This document shows positions 9,159 through 17,712 of a DNA stretch of 64,000 nt, piece by piece (the stretch's first letter is position 1; each line of letters begins with the position of its first letter). This DNA comes from Brevundimonas sp. SL130 (lineage in GTDB: Bacteria > Pseudomonadota > Alphaproteobacteria > Caulobacterales > Caulobacteraceae). Below the pieces are notes generated by a model. The model ran no database searches, was not told the origin of the DNA, and was given only the letters and a program-made list of their open reading frames with translations. The stretch lies in assembly GCF_026625805.1 (NCBI RefSeq), contig NZ_CP113064.1:744001-808000 (forward strand), read 5' to 3'. Position numbers and translations under genes: made by a program.

Positions 9159-9684
9159 TCTTTCTCCCGCGCCGACCGTCCTTCTGGCCGAGGCCGACAT
9201 CGCCCGCGTCGTCGCGGATCTCGCCGCACGCATCGCGCCGGTCATCGACGATGAGACGGTTGCGGCCGTGCTGTTGACCGGAGGGCTGTGGTTCGCCGCC
9301 GACCTGACCCGCGCCTTGTCGCGTGTCGGCCGCAATGTCCGTTTCGACGCCCTGTGGCTGACCTCCTATGGCGACGAAAAGACCAGCCGCGGCAAGATCG
9401 ACGTCTATGCGCCGTTCCAGCGGCCCATCGCCGGCCGTAAGGTGCTGATCCTCGACGACGTCTTCGACACCGGCCTGTCCCTGGCCGAGGCAGTGCGGAT
9501 CGCCCGCGAGGGCGGAGCGTCCGACGTCCTGACCTGCGTCTTCGCCCGCAAGCCCTGGCCTGCCCCGCGCGCCCCCGAGCCGGACTTCGTCGGCTGGGAG
9601 GCCCCGAACCGGTTTCTGGTCGGCTATGGCCTCGACAACGCCGGCGGATTGCGTGGCCTGCCGGACATCTGCGCGCTGGACTAG
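9151..9684 (+). CDS. phosphoribosyltransferase (hypoxanthine/guanine type)
   Basis: A 177-residue type I phosphoribosyltransferase. The PRPP-binding loop is VLILDDVFDTGLSL (about residues 101-114, acidic pair D105-D106). A second conserved element, AVLLTGGLWFAADLTRAL, is near 37-54. Such enzymes salvage hypoxanthine or guanine with PRPP; substrate specificity cannot be settled here. The ATG overlaps the last codons of the zinc-finger gene by 8 bp, so the pair is probably one transcription unit. Confidence 0.82.
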   Translation: MADLSPAPTVLLAEADIARVVADLAARIAPVIDDETVAAVLLTGGLWFAADLTRALSRVGRNVRFDALWLTSYGDEKTSRGKIDVYAPFQRPIAGRKVLILDDVFDTGLSLAEAVRIAREGGASDVLTCVFARKPWPAPRAPEPDFVGWEAPNRFLVGYGLDNAGGLRGLPDICALD

Positions 9685-9690
9685 TCGCTT

Positions 9691-11025
9691 TTAGGGATAG
9701 AGGGAGGCTCGGTTCAGCGGCAATCCCGACTTACCGGCGCGTCGCTTCTGGGCCACCGTCTGGTAGACGAGGATGGAGCCGCGTTCGAACCCCTTGGCGC
9801 ACATGGCGAAGAAGATCAGCCATAGGCGGGTGCGCTCTTCTCCAACCATGGCTATGGCCTCGTCCCTGCGGGCCATCAGCCGGCGGGACCACTCTGCGGT
9901 GGTGGCCTGGAAATGTTCGCGCAGGTTCTCGACGTCCAACACCTCGAAACCCAGACGGCCGAGGTTGGTCACGGTCATGCCGATGGTGTCCAGCTCTCCG
10001 CCCGGGAAGATGAAGCGGCCGATTGTGCGCGTTGCGGTCGTCTGGGGGGTGATGTTGCCGATATCGCGGCCGCCGCGCCGGACTGAGGCCTGGTGGAAAT
10101 ACAGGCCTCCGGGCTTCAGCAGGCGATGCATTTCCAGGAAATGGCGGTCGTGGTTGGCGAAGCCGACGTGTTCGAACATCTCCACCTGGCTGACGGCGTC
10201 GAACTGTCCGGTCATCTCCAGGTCGCGATAGTCCTTGAGCTCCAGGGTGATCCGGTCTTGCAGGCCGAGGCGGGCGATCTTGGCGTTGGCGAAGGCGAGC
10301 TGTTCTTCCGACAGGGTCACGCCGTGGACCTTGACGCCATAGTGCCTGGCCGCCCAGCACGACAGACCGCCCCAGCCGCAGCCTATGTCGAGCAGGGTTT
10401 GACCGGGTTTGAGGCGGAGCTTCCTGCAGATCAGGTCCAGCTTGCGGGTCTGGGCGTCCTCCAGCGACTGGTCTGCGTCGGCGTAACAGGCGCTGGAATA
10501 GACCATCTCCGGGTCCAGGAAGAGGCCGTAGAAGTCGTTGCCGACATCATAGTGGAAGGCGATGAAGTCCTTGTCCGTGCGGGCGGACTTGTCCTTACGC
10601 TGGCCGGCCTCGCCGGTGGGGTCATAGGCGGCGTCGCCGACGGTGCGGGCCCGGCCCGCCAAAAGGAATGGGATCAACGCGCGCGCGATCAGCCATTTAT
10701 CGACCCGGCGCGGCAGGTGGACCGCGCGGCCGTGGTTCCAGCGATCGGCGGCTTCCAGGGGCGAGCCGCCCTCGATGCGTATGTCGCCCGTCGCGTAGAG
10801 CTCAAACAGGGTCATGAGGCCGGGCTTCAGCACCAGCCGGCGTACGGCGGAGGGAGAGGACAGCACGATGCGGATGTCGTCGCGGGCGTCGGGGCCCAGA
10901 GGAAGGATTTCGCCGGTCCAGAGCTGCAACGACAGATCGGCCTGCAGATGTCCCGCAATATGCGCAACGATCCGACGCGCGGCGGCCGTGCGCGAATCCT
11001 GGCCGCCCTTAGCGACGGTGGTCAT
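9691..11025 (-). CDS. cfa: cyclopropane-fatty-acyl-phospholipid synthase
   Basis: A 444-residue SAM-dependent enzyme that methylenates unsaturated acyl chains in membrane phospholipids. HYDVGNDFYGLFLDPEMVYSSACY lies near residues 153-177, SAM motif I LLDIGCGWGG near 217-226, and QVEMFEHVGFANH near 285-297. These are hallmarks of the CFA synthase family. The N-terminal about 120 residues form the family's lipid-binding/SCP2-like region. The length is a little greater than E. coli Cfa (382). It is convergent with the phosphoribosyltransferase gene. Confidence 0.93.
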   Translation of the reverse strand: MTTVAKGGQDSRTAAARRIVAHIAGHLQADLSLQLWTGEILPLGPDARDDIRIVLSSPSAVRRLVLKPGLMTLFELYATGDIRIEGGSPLEAADRWNHGRAVHLPRRVDKWLIARALIPFLLAGRARTVGDAAYDPTGEAGQRKDKSARTDKDFIAFHYDVGNDFYGLFLDPEMVYSSACYADADQSLEDAQTRKLDLICRKLRLKPGQTLLDIGCGWGGLSCWAARHYGVKVHGVTLSEEQLAFANAKIARLGLQDRITLELKDYRDLEMTGQFDAVSQVEMFEHVGFANHDRHFLEMHRLLKPGGLYFHQASVRRGGRDIGNITPQTTATRTIGRFIFPGGELDTIGMTVTNLGRLGFEVLDVENLREHFQATTAEWSRRLMARRDEAIAMVGEERTRLWLIFFAMCAKGFERGSILVYQTVAQKRRAGKSGLPLNRASLYP

Positions 11026-11135
11026 GTGATCTTGTCCCCGAATTTCATGCAGGGCGCGACCTTACCGGATTGGTCGAGCGGCGCTAGATGATGGGGCGAA
11101 ATGCTGCGACGCCTGAATTTCCGCCGTGTGCAGCG

Positions 11136-11163
11136 TTGACTCCGAGACGCCCTTCCGTATATG
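11136..11163 (+). promoter_or_regulatory. candidate housekeeping promoter for rplU-rpmA
   Basis: TTGACT, a 16-bp spacer and TATATG stand about 70 bp before rplU, which fits a sigma-70-type promoter. The stretch GACGCCCTTCCG, overlapping the promoter, is mirrored by CGGAGGGCGTC at about 11196-11206. The downstream arm could belong to a leader hairpin. Confidence 0.5.
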
Positions 11164-11234
11164 TCGCCGCTCTTCGCCCCCGGGGGTCTCTCCGGAGGGC
11201 GTCTTCATTTTTGCGTTTGCGCTGAGGCTTCAAC

Positions 11235-11789
11235 ATGTACGCGGTGATCAAGACCGGCGGCAAGCAGTACCGGGTCCAACCGGGCGATACGATTGTCGTC
11301 GAAAAGCTCGATGGCGACGCCGGCTCGGAGCTGAAGTTCGACAGCGTCCTGATGCTGGGCGGCGACAAGGGCGTGACCCTGGGCGCTCCCCTGATCGACG
11401 GCGCCTTCGTCGGCGCGACCCTGGTCGAAACCCGCAAGGGTGAGAAGATCAAGATCTTCAAGAAGACCCGTCGTCAGGGCTATCGCCGTACGAACGGCCA
11501 TCGCCAGATGGAATCGGTCCTGCGCATCACCGGCATCGAAGGCGCCGGCGAGACCGCCAAGTGGGACGGCAAGGTCGATCTGACGACCAAGGCCGAGATC
11601 AACCTGCGGGCCCGCAATCTGGCCACCCGCGGCGCGACGTCTGCTCTGGGTTCGACCGAGACGGTCGTGACCGACGTGGACGGTGCCGAGATCAAGGGCG
11701 TCGTGGTCGAGAGCTCGGCTCCCGCCAAGAAGGCCCCGGCCAAGAAGAAGGCTGCGCCCAAGGCTGAAGCCGCCGGCGACGAAGCCTAA
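11235..11789 (+). CDS. rplU: 50S ribosomal protein L21, with C-terminal extension
   Basis: The first about 103 residues are a complete L21 (MYAVIKTGGKQYRVQPGD at the start; KIFKKTRRQGYRRTNGHRQ at about 73-91), which binds 23S rRNA. The protein continues to 184 residues, whereas most bacterial L21 proteins are about 103. The extra 80 residues end in a Lys/Ala/Pro-rich tail (KKAPAKKKAAPKAEAAGDEA). Such extensions are known in alphaproteobacteria. rpmA follows after 101 bp, the usual pairing. Confidence 0.96.
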   Translation: MYAVIKTGGKQYRVQPGDTIVVEKLDGDAGSELKFDSVLMLGGDKGVTLGAPLIDGAFVGATLVETRKGEKIKIFKKTRRQGYRRTNGHRQMESVLRITGIEGAGETAKWDGKVDLTTKAEINLRARNLATRGATSALGSTETVVTDVDGAEIKGVVVESSAPAKKAPAKKKAAPKAEAAGDEA

Positions 11790-11890
11790 GACATTCACCG
11801 GCGCCTCACAGCGCCAGACCAGTTAAAAGAGAGACGTCCTCAAGTAGGCCGAAAGGCCGGTAGGACACTCAGGAAAGACGGAGCGGCAAG

Positions 11891-12178
11891 ATGGCTCACA
11901 AGAAATCCGGTGGTTCGTCGCGTAACGGTCGCGACTCCGAGTCGAAGCGCCTGGGCGTGAAGAAGTATGGCGGCGAGCGCGTGCTGGCCGGCAACATCAT
12001 CGTGCGCCAACGCGGCACCACCTTCCACCCGGGTGAGAACATCGGCATGGGCCGCGACCACACCCTGTTCGCCCTGACCCACGGCGCGGTGAAATTCACC
12101 AAGAAAGCCGGCGGCCGTTGTTACGTGTCGATCCTGGCGGCGAATGACGACGCCGCTCAGGCGCTCGCCGCCGAGTAA
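11891..12178 (+). CDS. rpmA: 50S ribosomal protein L27
   Basis: The 95-residue protein begins [20 protein letters not shown], diagnostic for L27, whose N-terminal tail reaches the peptidyl-transferase centre. [17 protein letters not shown] follows at about 43-59. The gap from rplU contains two small hairpins, GGCGCCTCACAGCGCC and a GNRA-type AGGCCGAAAGGCC, that may affect mRNA processing. The ribosome site is GGAG, followed by CGGCAAG before the ATG. Confidence 0.97.
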   Translation: MAHKKSGGSSRNGRDSESKRLGVKKYGGERVLAGNIIVRQRGTTFHPGENIGMGRDHTLFALTHGAVKFTKKAGGRCYVSILAANDDAAQALAAE

Positions 12179-12247
12179 CGCAGTCTGGAAATCTCCGGAT
12201 CGCGTTGCTCCTCCAAGCAGCCGATCCGGACCAGGGAAGATATTCCG

Positions 12248-12282
12248 CGGGGAGTCTGGATCACCAGGCTCCCCGTTTGCGT
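12248..12282 (+). terminator. intrinsic terminator after rplU-rpmA
   Basis: The arms CGGGGAGTCTGG (12248-12259) and CCAGGCTCCCCG (12264-12275) pair over 12 positions, with one T-G wobble and the tetraloop ATCA. TTTGCGTTT follows. Position 70 bp after rpmA fits. Confidence 0.8.
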
Positions 12283-12345
12283 TTCCCCGCCTCGAAGACC
12301 GTCCGAGCCCTCCAAGGAGGCGGTCACTGAGAGAGGCGATCGCTC

Positions 12346-12879
12346 ATGTGCGTCATAGAAACCTCCCCCGTCGTCGAGACGCGGCGTCTGGTGCTGCGCG
12401 CGCCTGCGCCGCAGGACGCGCCCCGGATCGCGGCCCTGGCCAATGATCTGGACATTGCGCGGATGACCAAGCGGATGCCGCATCCGTTCCGCGTCCAGGA
12501 CGCCGACGACTTCGTGTTGCAGGTCGCGTCCCAGGATCCGGCGCGGGCCAATACCTTCATCATCGAGCACGAGGCGGCGGGACCGGTCGGGGTCATCGGC
12601 CTGTTCGAGGGCGAGGATCGCGTGCCTGAAGCCGGCTACTGGATCGGGCGGGAGTATTGGGGGCGGGGCTTCGCCACCGAGGCCCTGGACGCCGCATTGG
12701 TCTGGGCCAGTCGCAAGTGGAAGCGGCGGGCCCTGGTGGCGGGGCATTTCGCCGACAATCCGGCGTCGGGCCGGGTGCTGGAGAAGGCCGGCTTTCTCTA
12801 CACCGGCGAGACGCGTCGGTCGTGGAGCCGGGCGCGGCGGGCCGAGGCCGACACGCGGATGATGGTCTGGCTGGCCTGA
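12346..12879 (+). CDS. GNAT family N-acetyltransferase (RimJ/RimL-like)
   Basis: A 177-residue GCN5-related acetyltransferase. It begins with the RimJ/L-type TRRLVLRAPAPQDAPRIA (about residues 9-26). The region GYWIGREYWGRGFATEALDA (about 88-107) holds the acetyl-CoA-binding R/Q-x-x-G-x-G/A element, and NPASGRVLEKAGF (about 138-150) is the usual C-terminal motif. RimJ/L relatives acetylate N-termini of ribosomal or other proteins; the substrate here is not evident. Its location after rpmA is suggestive only, since a terminator separates them. Confidence 0.85.
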   Translation: MCVIETSPVVETRRLVLRAPAPQDAPRIAALANDLDIARMTKRMPHPFRVQDADDFVLQVASQDPARANTFIIEHEAAGPVGVIGLFEGEDRVPEAGYWIGREYWGRGFATEALDAALVWASRKWKRRALVAGHFADNPASGRVLEKAGFLYTGETRRSWSRARRAEADTRMMVWLA

Positions 12880-12880
12880 T

Positions 12881-13030
12881 CTAGCCGGCGGCCAGACCAG
12901 GGCCGAAGACGGCGGCGGCGCCCAGGACGCTGGCGATCAGCATGGCTGCGGCCCCGGCGACGAAGGCCGTCGCCGTGCGGGCGCGACGGCGCCGCGCGCC
13001 GCCGGCGCGGTATTTGCGGATCAGGATCAT
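12881..13030 (-). CDS. small single-pass membrane protein
   Basis: A 49-residue protein with an Arg-rich N-terminus (MILIRKYRAGGARRRRART) and one hydrophobic Ala/Leu/Val segment at about residues 22-44. I recognise no family. The start at 13030 is chosen over an upstream alternative at 13078 because it gives a compact basic head plus membrane anchor. It ends 1 bp after the convergent GNAT stop. Confidence 0.4.
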   Translation of the reverse strand: MILIRKYRAGGARRRRARTATAFVAGAAAMLIASVLGAAAVFGPGLAAG

Positions 13031-13180
13031 GGGGCCTCGGGTAAAGGCCTCGGACCCGATGATGTTGTGCTGGGACAAGAAGGCGCTCCCCGACTGTCTC
13101 GTGAGCGGGGATCTGTCCGGGGTCGGAGTGGTCAGAAGATGGCGATCCGCGTTACCGGGGTCGCATCTTCGTGAGCGGGG

Positions 13181-13597
13181 TCAGCCGCAGAAGACGAACC
13201 GCCCGTCATAGGTCCGGTAATAGCCGCTGGCGGGATCGTAGGAGCGGTAGGCGCTGCGGCACCAATCCATGCGCCGCACATCGCGGTCGCCATGGCCATA
13301 GGTCGAGCCGCCGCCGGGATAGACCAGGTCTGGCCGGCCGTAGGCGCCGGGATAGACGCTGGGGCCGGACCCATAGCCGGAGACTCGGTAGCGGCGCGGA
13401 TGGGCCGGCCTCTGGTCCCGCCAGGCGGCGCCGCAGTCTGTGCGGCCGGCGTCCCAATAGGCGTCGCAGCGATAGTCGCCCGGTCGGTCGGCCTGACCGT
13501 GGAAGTCGTAGCGGGTCGGGGGCTCATGCCAAGTCTGGGCCACGGCCGGGGCGGAGGACAGGGCCGTGGCGACGGCGGCGATCAGGGCGAGTCTCAT
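13181..13597 (-). CDS. BA14K-like small exported protein
   Basis: A 138-residue protein with a signal peptide (residues 1-21, ending PAVAQ). The mature part is rich in Tyr, Gly, Arg and Asp. The C-terminus WCRSAYRSYDPASGYYRTYDGRFVFCG closely follows the pattern of the BA14K family: Cys, R-S-Y-D-P-x-S-G, then Y-D-G-R and a final Cys. BA14K proteins are alphaproteobacterial surface proteins with reported lectin-like or immunogenic properties. Six or so cysteines suggest disulfides. It is monocistronic. Confidence 0.6.
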   Translation of the reverse strand: MRLALIAAVATALSSAPAVAQTWHEPPTRYDFHGQADRPGDYRCDAYWDAGRTDCGAAWRDQRPAHPRRYRVSGYGSGPSVYPGAYGRPDLVYPGGGSTYGHGDRDVRRMDWCRSAYRSYDPASGYYRTYDGRFVFCG

Positions 13598-13688
13598 GAG
13601 GGATCCCCAGGGCGGCCGAGGGCCGGGGCGGATGGGAACGCTTACTGAAGACGCTTACTGGAGACGCATATGGGACAGGCTTACCGAA

Positions 13689-14213
13689 CTAGAGCGTCAC
13701 ATTGACGACGCGGCCGCCCCGGGTATCAACGCGCCGCATCAGCACCAGGGGGGCTTCGTCGCCGGTGCGGACCGGGACGATCAGGAACCAGCCGCCGTCG
13801 GGCAGGCCGCTGAAGCGGAAGCGACCGTTCTCGCAGGGCACGGAACGGACGAAGCCGCTGTAGTTGGCGTTGGCGTCCGGCACGGTGCGGGCGCGGACAA
13901 CGGCGGCGGGGACGGCGGCGCGATCAGTGGAGCCATACAGGGTGCGGAAGCGGGCGCGGGTATAGGGGGTGTCGGGCGTCAGGCCGGCGGAGGCGACGCA
14001 GCCGTAGGTCTTGCCGTCCTGCATATAGGCGATGCGGCCTTCGATGGCGGCCTGGCCCGAGCGTTCCGACCAGGCGAAGTCCGCCGTGTTGAAGGCGGCG
14101 GGGCCGCCGACGGGGGTTCCCGTCGGGAAGGTGGTCGGGGCGCAGGCCGACAGGGCGGCGGCGGCCAGGGCGGCGGCGAGAACGGCGCGGGGGGCGAGGG
14201 GACGGATCGACAT
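13689..14213 (-). CDS. putative lipoprotein
   Basis: A 174-residue protein whose N-terminus has a hydrophobic signal ending in a lipobox, LSAC (about residues 21-24). An exported domain with several short strands follows: AAIEGRIAYMQDGKTYGCVASAGLTPDTPYTRARF near 54-88 and FRFSGLPDGGWFLIV near 131-145. It resembles carboxypeptidase-regulatory-like beta-sandwich proteins, but I recognise no named family. Its own promoter region is the 214-bp gap before ilvA, read divergently. Confidence 0.6.
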   Translation of the reverse strand: MSIRPLAPRAVLAAALAAAALSACAPTTFPTGTPVGGPAAFNTADFAWSERSGQAAIEGRIAYMQDGKTYGCVASAGLTPDTPYTRARFRTLYGSTDRAAVPAAVVRARTVPDANANYSGFVRSVPCENGRFRFSGLPDGGWFLIVPVRTGDEAPLVLMRRVDTRGGRVVNVTL

Positions 14214-14427
14214 GGGCTTCCTCCGGAAATCCGGTCCGCCCTGGGGGAGGCGGGGGCCGGAGTGATCGTGGACCGGTCGCGGGGGTGCGACGGCCCTCTA
14301 TCGCACGAGCGACAACGCCTGTTCCACGGTCAAGGTTGCACCCTCTGGACCAGGAACCGACAAAGCGCGAAAGAGGCGGGAGAATTCGTCGGGCGCGCCG
14401 CCCGGCCGCCTGTACTGGAGTGCGCCC

Positions 14428-15630
14428 ATGACCGTCACCTTCGCCGATATCGAGGCGGCCCGAGGCCGAATCGCCGGTCAGGTCGATCGCACTCCGACCC
14501 GCTACTCGCGCAAGCTGTCGCAGCTGACCGGGGCCGAGGTCTGGGTCAAGTTCGACAATCTGCACTTCACCGGCAGTTTCAAGGAACGCGGGGCGCTGAA
14601 CCGGCTGCTGATGCTGAGCCCGGAGGAGCGGAAACGGGGCGTGGTGGCGGCCAGCGCCGGGAACCATGCCCAGGCCCTGGCCTATCACGGCGGGCGGCTG
14701 GGGGTGCCGGTCACCATCGTCATGCCGGAGGGGACGCCCTTCGCCAAGATCAACGGCACCCGGTCGCACGGGGCGACCGTGGTGATCGAGGGGCTGGACT
14801 TCACCGGCTCGACCGAGGAGGCCAAGCGGCTGGAGGCGGAGAAGGGCTTCATCTTCGTCTCGGCCTTTGACGACGAAGGCATCGTGGCGGGCCAGGGGGT
14901 CTGCGCCATCGAGTTCCTGGAGGACGCGCCGGACCTGGAGGCCCTGATCATTCCCATCGGCGGGGGCGGTCTGATCGCGGGCTGCGCCATCGCGGCCAAG
15001 GCGATGAAGCCGGACATCAAGGTGTTCGGGGTCGAGGCGGCGCGATACCCGTCCTTTACGGCGCGCCGCGCCGGCAAGCCGCCGGTCTGCACCGGCCAGA
15101 CCATCGCCGAGGGCATCGCCATCAAGGCGGTGGGCGAGATCCCCTTCGCCCTGGCCGATCCGCTGGTGGACGAGGTCTTCGTCTGCGAGGAGGCGGACTT
15201 CGAACGGGCGGTGGCCCATTACGTCACCTATGAGAAGACGGTGTCGGAGGGGGCGGGCGCCGGCGGCCTGGCGGCCCTGCTGGCCTACCCCGAACGGTTC
15301 AAGGGGATGAAGGTCGGACTGGAGCTGTGCGGCGGCAATATCGATGCGCGGATGCTGGCGGTGGTGCTGAACCGCGAGATGGTCCGTGAACGGAGACTGA
15401 TCGTCTATCGCATCCTGGGCGACGACCGGCCGGGCATGTTGTCGGCCATGGCGGCGGTGATCGGAGGCCTGGGCGGCAATATCATCGACGTGGTCCACAA
15501 CCGTCTGGCCCTGGACGTGCCGGCCAAGGGCGCCGAGTTCGACATCATGGTCGAAACGCGCGATAGCGCCCACGCTGACGAGATCGGCGAGGCCTTGAAG
15601 GAACGCGGCTATGAACTTCGGATGGGGTAG
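14428..15630 (+). CDS. ilvA: threonine ammonia-lyase with ACT domain
   Basis: The 400-residue PLP enzyme deaminates threonine to 2-oxobutanoate for isoleucine synthesis or catabolism. The PLP lysine is in SFKERGA (K52), the glycine loop is IPIGGGGLIAG near 176-186, and SAGNHAQALAYH is near 76-87. A single C-terminal ACT-like regulatory region begins near residue 325 (LIVYRILGDDRPGMLSAMAA). At 400 residues with one short ACT module, it resembles the catabolic/bifunctional TdcB-like class more than E. coli IlvA (514). Confidence 0.9.
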   Translation: MTVTFADIEAARGRIAGQVDRTPTRYSRKLSQLTGAEVWVKFDNLHFTGSFKERGALNRLLMLSPEERKRGVVAASAGNHAQALAYHGGRLGVPVTIVMPEGTPFAKINGTRSHGATVVIEGLDFTGSTEEAKRLEAEKGFIFVSAFDDEGIVAGQGVCAIEFLEDAPDLEALIIPIGGGGLIAGCAIAAKAMKPDIKVFGVEAARYPSFTARRAGKPPVCTGQTIAEGIAIKAVGEIPFALADPLVDEVFVCEEADFERAVAHYVTYEKTVSEGAGAGGLAALLAYPERFKGMKVGLELCGGNIDARMLAVVLNREMVRERRLIVYRILGDDRPGMLSAMAAVIGGLGGNIIDVVHNRLALDVPAKGAEFDIMVETRDSAHADEIGEALKERGYELRMG

Positions 15631-16129
15631 GGCGGCGCTGGTCGCGGCCTTCTTGCTGGCGGGCTGCGGCCGGTCGGAACCGGTCGATCCGAATGCGGGC
15701 AAGGCCGAAGCGGCCGCCTTCCTGGAGAAGAACGCCAAGGCGGAGGACGTCGTGACCCTGCCGAGCGGGCTTCAGTACCAGGTGGTTCAGTCGGGTGCGG
15801 CCGGCGGCGTCAGCCCGGACCGCAACGATCTGGTCAAGGTCGATTACGAGGGCAAGCTGGTCGATAATACCGTGTTCGACAGCTCGTTCGCGCGCGGGGC
15901 GCCGGCGGTGTTCACGCCCGAGGAAGTGGTGCCCGGCTGGACCGAGGCCTTGCAGAAGATGCGCGTCGGCGACGAGTGGATCCTGTTCGTGCCGCCGGCC
16001 CTGGGTTACGGCGAGGTCGGCGGGGGCAGCGATATTCCGCCTAACGCCGTGCTGATCTTCCGGCTGAAGCTGCTGGATGTGGCGCCGGTGCCGGGCGGCG
16101 GATCGGGCGTCGGGACCGGTATGGGGTGA
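15611..16129 (+). CDS. FKBP-type peptidyl-prolyl isomerase, lipoprotein
   Basis: A 172-residue protein. The signal sequence ends in the lipobox LLAGC (Cys about residue 19), so it is probably anchored at the periplasmic membrane face. The FKBP domain covers about 45-160: LPSGLQYQVV, VKVDYEGKLVDNTVFDSSFARG, VVPGWTEALQKMRVGDEW and FVPPALGYGEVGGGSDIPPNAVLIF. This order matches FkpA/Mip-type isomerases, which assist folding of exported proteins. The start lies 20 bp inside the ilvA 3' end. Confidence 0.92.
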   Translation: MNFGWGRAALVAAFLLAGCGRSEPVDPNAGKAEAAAFLEKNAKAEDVVTLPSGLQYQVVQSGAAGGVSPDRNDLVKVDYEGKLVDNTVFDSSFARGAPAVFTPEEVVPGWTEALQKMRVGDEWILFVPPALGYGEVGGGSDIPPNAVLIFRLKLLDVAPVPGGGSGVGTGMG

Positions 16130-16134
16130 GTGAA

Positions 16135-16168
16135 GGGCGTCTCCTTCCTGCTGTGTGGGGAGGCGCCC
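16135..16168 (+). terminator. possible terminator hairpin after the FKBP gene
   Basis: GGGCGTCTCC and GGAGGCGCCC can form a 10-bp stem with one wobble, immediately downstream of the FKBP stop. No T-run follows, so termination is uncertain. Confidence 0.35.
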
Positions 16169-16402
16169 AGACATGACGAAAGAGGAAAAGCGCCGCAGAT
16201 TGTCGGCAACCACGGAGACGAGGTTGGCACTGTAAAATTGCGTGCCAAGGGCGCCAAAGGCGCCATTTGTGTCAGGCGCAGGCTGAAACGCTGAGGACGA
16301 TGTCAAAGACCGGACCGGATTATATCCCGGCCTGGACCTAGGCGAGATAAAAGCGCGAACCGAATTCCAAGTCTCTGAAAACGCGTCTCTTTCGTTCATA
16401 AA

Positions 16403-17518
16403 TTAGGCGCGCAAGCCCTGCCATTCGCGCAAAACCTGGGCGTCGGTTTCGTTCGCGGCCTGGGCCAGGGCGGCGAAATCGGCCGGAGCCATCAGGCGCG
16501 ACAGGGCCCAGACGGCGGCGCCGCGCACCAGGGGGGCGGGGTCGGCCAGCAGGGCCTGGGTCGGGGTGATCAGGGTCGGGTCGTTGGAATTGCCGACCGC
16601 ATAGAGGACGTTCCTCAGGAACCGGTCGCGGCCGATCCGCTTGACCGGGCTCTTGGTGAACAGGGCGCGGAAGGCGGCGTCGTCGAGCGCCAGCAGGTCG
16701 GCCAGGCGCGGGCTTTGGAAGGCGGGGCGGGGCGCCAGCCGGATCTCGCGGGCTTCCTGGGCGAACTTGTTCCAGGGACAGACGGCCAGACAGTCGTCGC
16801 AGCCATAGATGCGCGATCCGGTCAGGGTGCGGAACTCGACCGGCCAAGGCCCGGCGAATTCGATGGTCAGGTAGGAGAGGCAGCGCCGGGCGTCGAGCTG
16901 GAACGGGGCGGGGAAGGCGTTCGTCGGGCAGGCGTCGAGACAGGCGGTGCAGCGGCCGCAGTGTTCGGTCTCGGCCGCGTCCGGTTCGATCTCGGCGGCG
17001 GTCAGGATCGTGCCCAGGAACAGCCAGTTGCCGTGGGTGCGGCTGAGCAGATTGGTGTGTTTGCCCTGCCAGCCCAGGCCGGCGCGCTGGGCCAGGGGCT
17101 TTTCCATCAGAGGGGCGGTGTCGACGAAGACCTTGATGTCGGCGCCGTTGCGGGCCGCGATCTGACCCGCCAGCTGTTTCAGCCGGCCCTTGATGACCTC
17201 ATGATAGTCGTCGCCCCGCGCATAGACCGAGATATAGGCGGCGGAACGGTCGGCCAGCTGGTCCAGCGGATTGTCGTCTGGGCCGTAGTTCATGCCCAGG
17301 ACGATGGCGGTCTTCGCCTCGTCCCACATGGCGGTGGGGTGCTGGCGGCGGTCCAGCGTCGTTTCCATCCATTCCATGTCGCCATGCCGGCCCTCGTCCA
17401 CGAAATGGCGCAGCCGCTCGCCCGCCGGCCAGGCCTCGGCGGCCGAGGCGAAGCGGCAGACGTCGAAGCCGAGCTCGGTCGCGCGCTGGCGGATGAAGGT
17501 TTTCAGGCGGTCGGGCAC
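16403..17518 (-). CDS. queG: epoxyqueuosine reductase QueG
   Basis: The 371-residue cobalamin- and Fe-S-dependent enzyme performs the last step of queuosine synthesis in tRNA. The ferredoxin-like cluster motif CGRCTACLDACP is at 187-198. The second set is C213, C240, C243 and C247 (GCDDCLAVCPWNKF). HEAT-like helices fill the C-terminal 80 residues (PLVRGAAVWALSRL). In alphaproteobacteria queG is often near a fzlA-type gene and uppP, as it is here. Confidence 0.95.
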   Translation of the reverse strand: MPDRLKTFIRQRATELGFDVCRFASAAEAWPAGERLRHFVDEGRHGDMEWMETTLDRRQHPTAMWDEAKTAIVLGMNYGPDDNPLDQLADRSAAYISVYARGDDYHEVIKGRLKQLAGQIAARNGADIKVFVDTAPLMEKPLAQRAGLGWQGKHTNLLSRTHGNWLFLGTILTAAEIEPDAAETEHCGRCTACLDACPTNAFPAPFQLDARRCLSYLTIEFAGPWPVEFRTLTGSRIYGCDDCLAVCPWNKFAQEAREIRLAPRPAFQSPRLADLLALDDAAFRALFTKSPVKRIGRDRFLRNVLYAVGNSNDPTLITPTQALLADPAPLVRGAAVWALSRLMAPADFAALAQAANETDAQVLREWQGLRA

Positions 17519-17552
17519 GAGGCGGGGGATAGCACGAAATCGGGCGAGGAAG

Positions 17553-17705
17553 ACCTTCCCCCGCTTGCGGGGGAAGTGTCAGGCCGTGGCGCGAAGCGAC
17601 ACGCCTGACGATGGGGGAAGTTTTCTTTTGAGCAAGACTCCCCTCTCCGACCCTGGCCCGCTGCGCGGACGACGGGCCACCTCTCCCGCAAGCGGGAGAG
17701 GGTCT
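17553..17705. repeat. composite palindromic intergenic repeat, family A copy 1
   Basis: About 150 bp bounded by CCTTCCCCCGCTTGCGGGGGAAG on the left and a CTCTCCCGCAAGCGGGAGAG palindrome on the right. The centre holds GGCCGTGGCGCGAAGCGACACGCCTGAC and a CCCGCTGCGCGGAC motif. The same ordered blocks recur in reverse orientation at 53353-53506. It fills the gap between queG and the DUF2239 gene, which are transcribed in the same direction. Confidence 0.85.
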
Positions 17706-17712
17706 GGAGCGG

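Noticed and set aside
16225..16241. Sigma-54-like promoter TGGCAC...TTGC
   Set aside because: The GG-GC distance is 12 bases instead of 10, and no gene follows in that direction.
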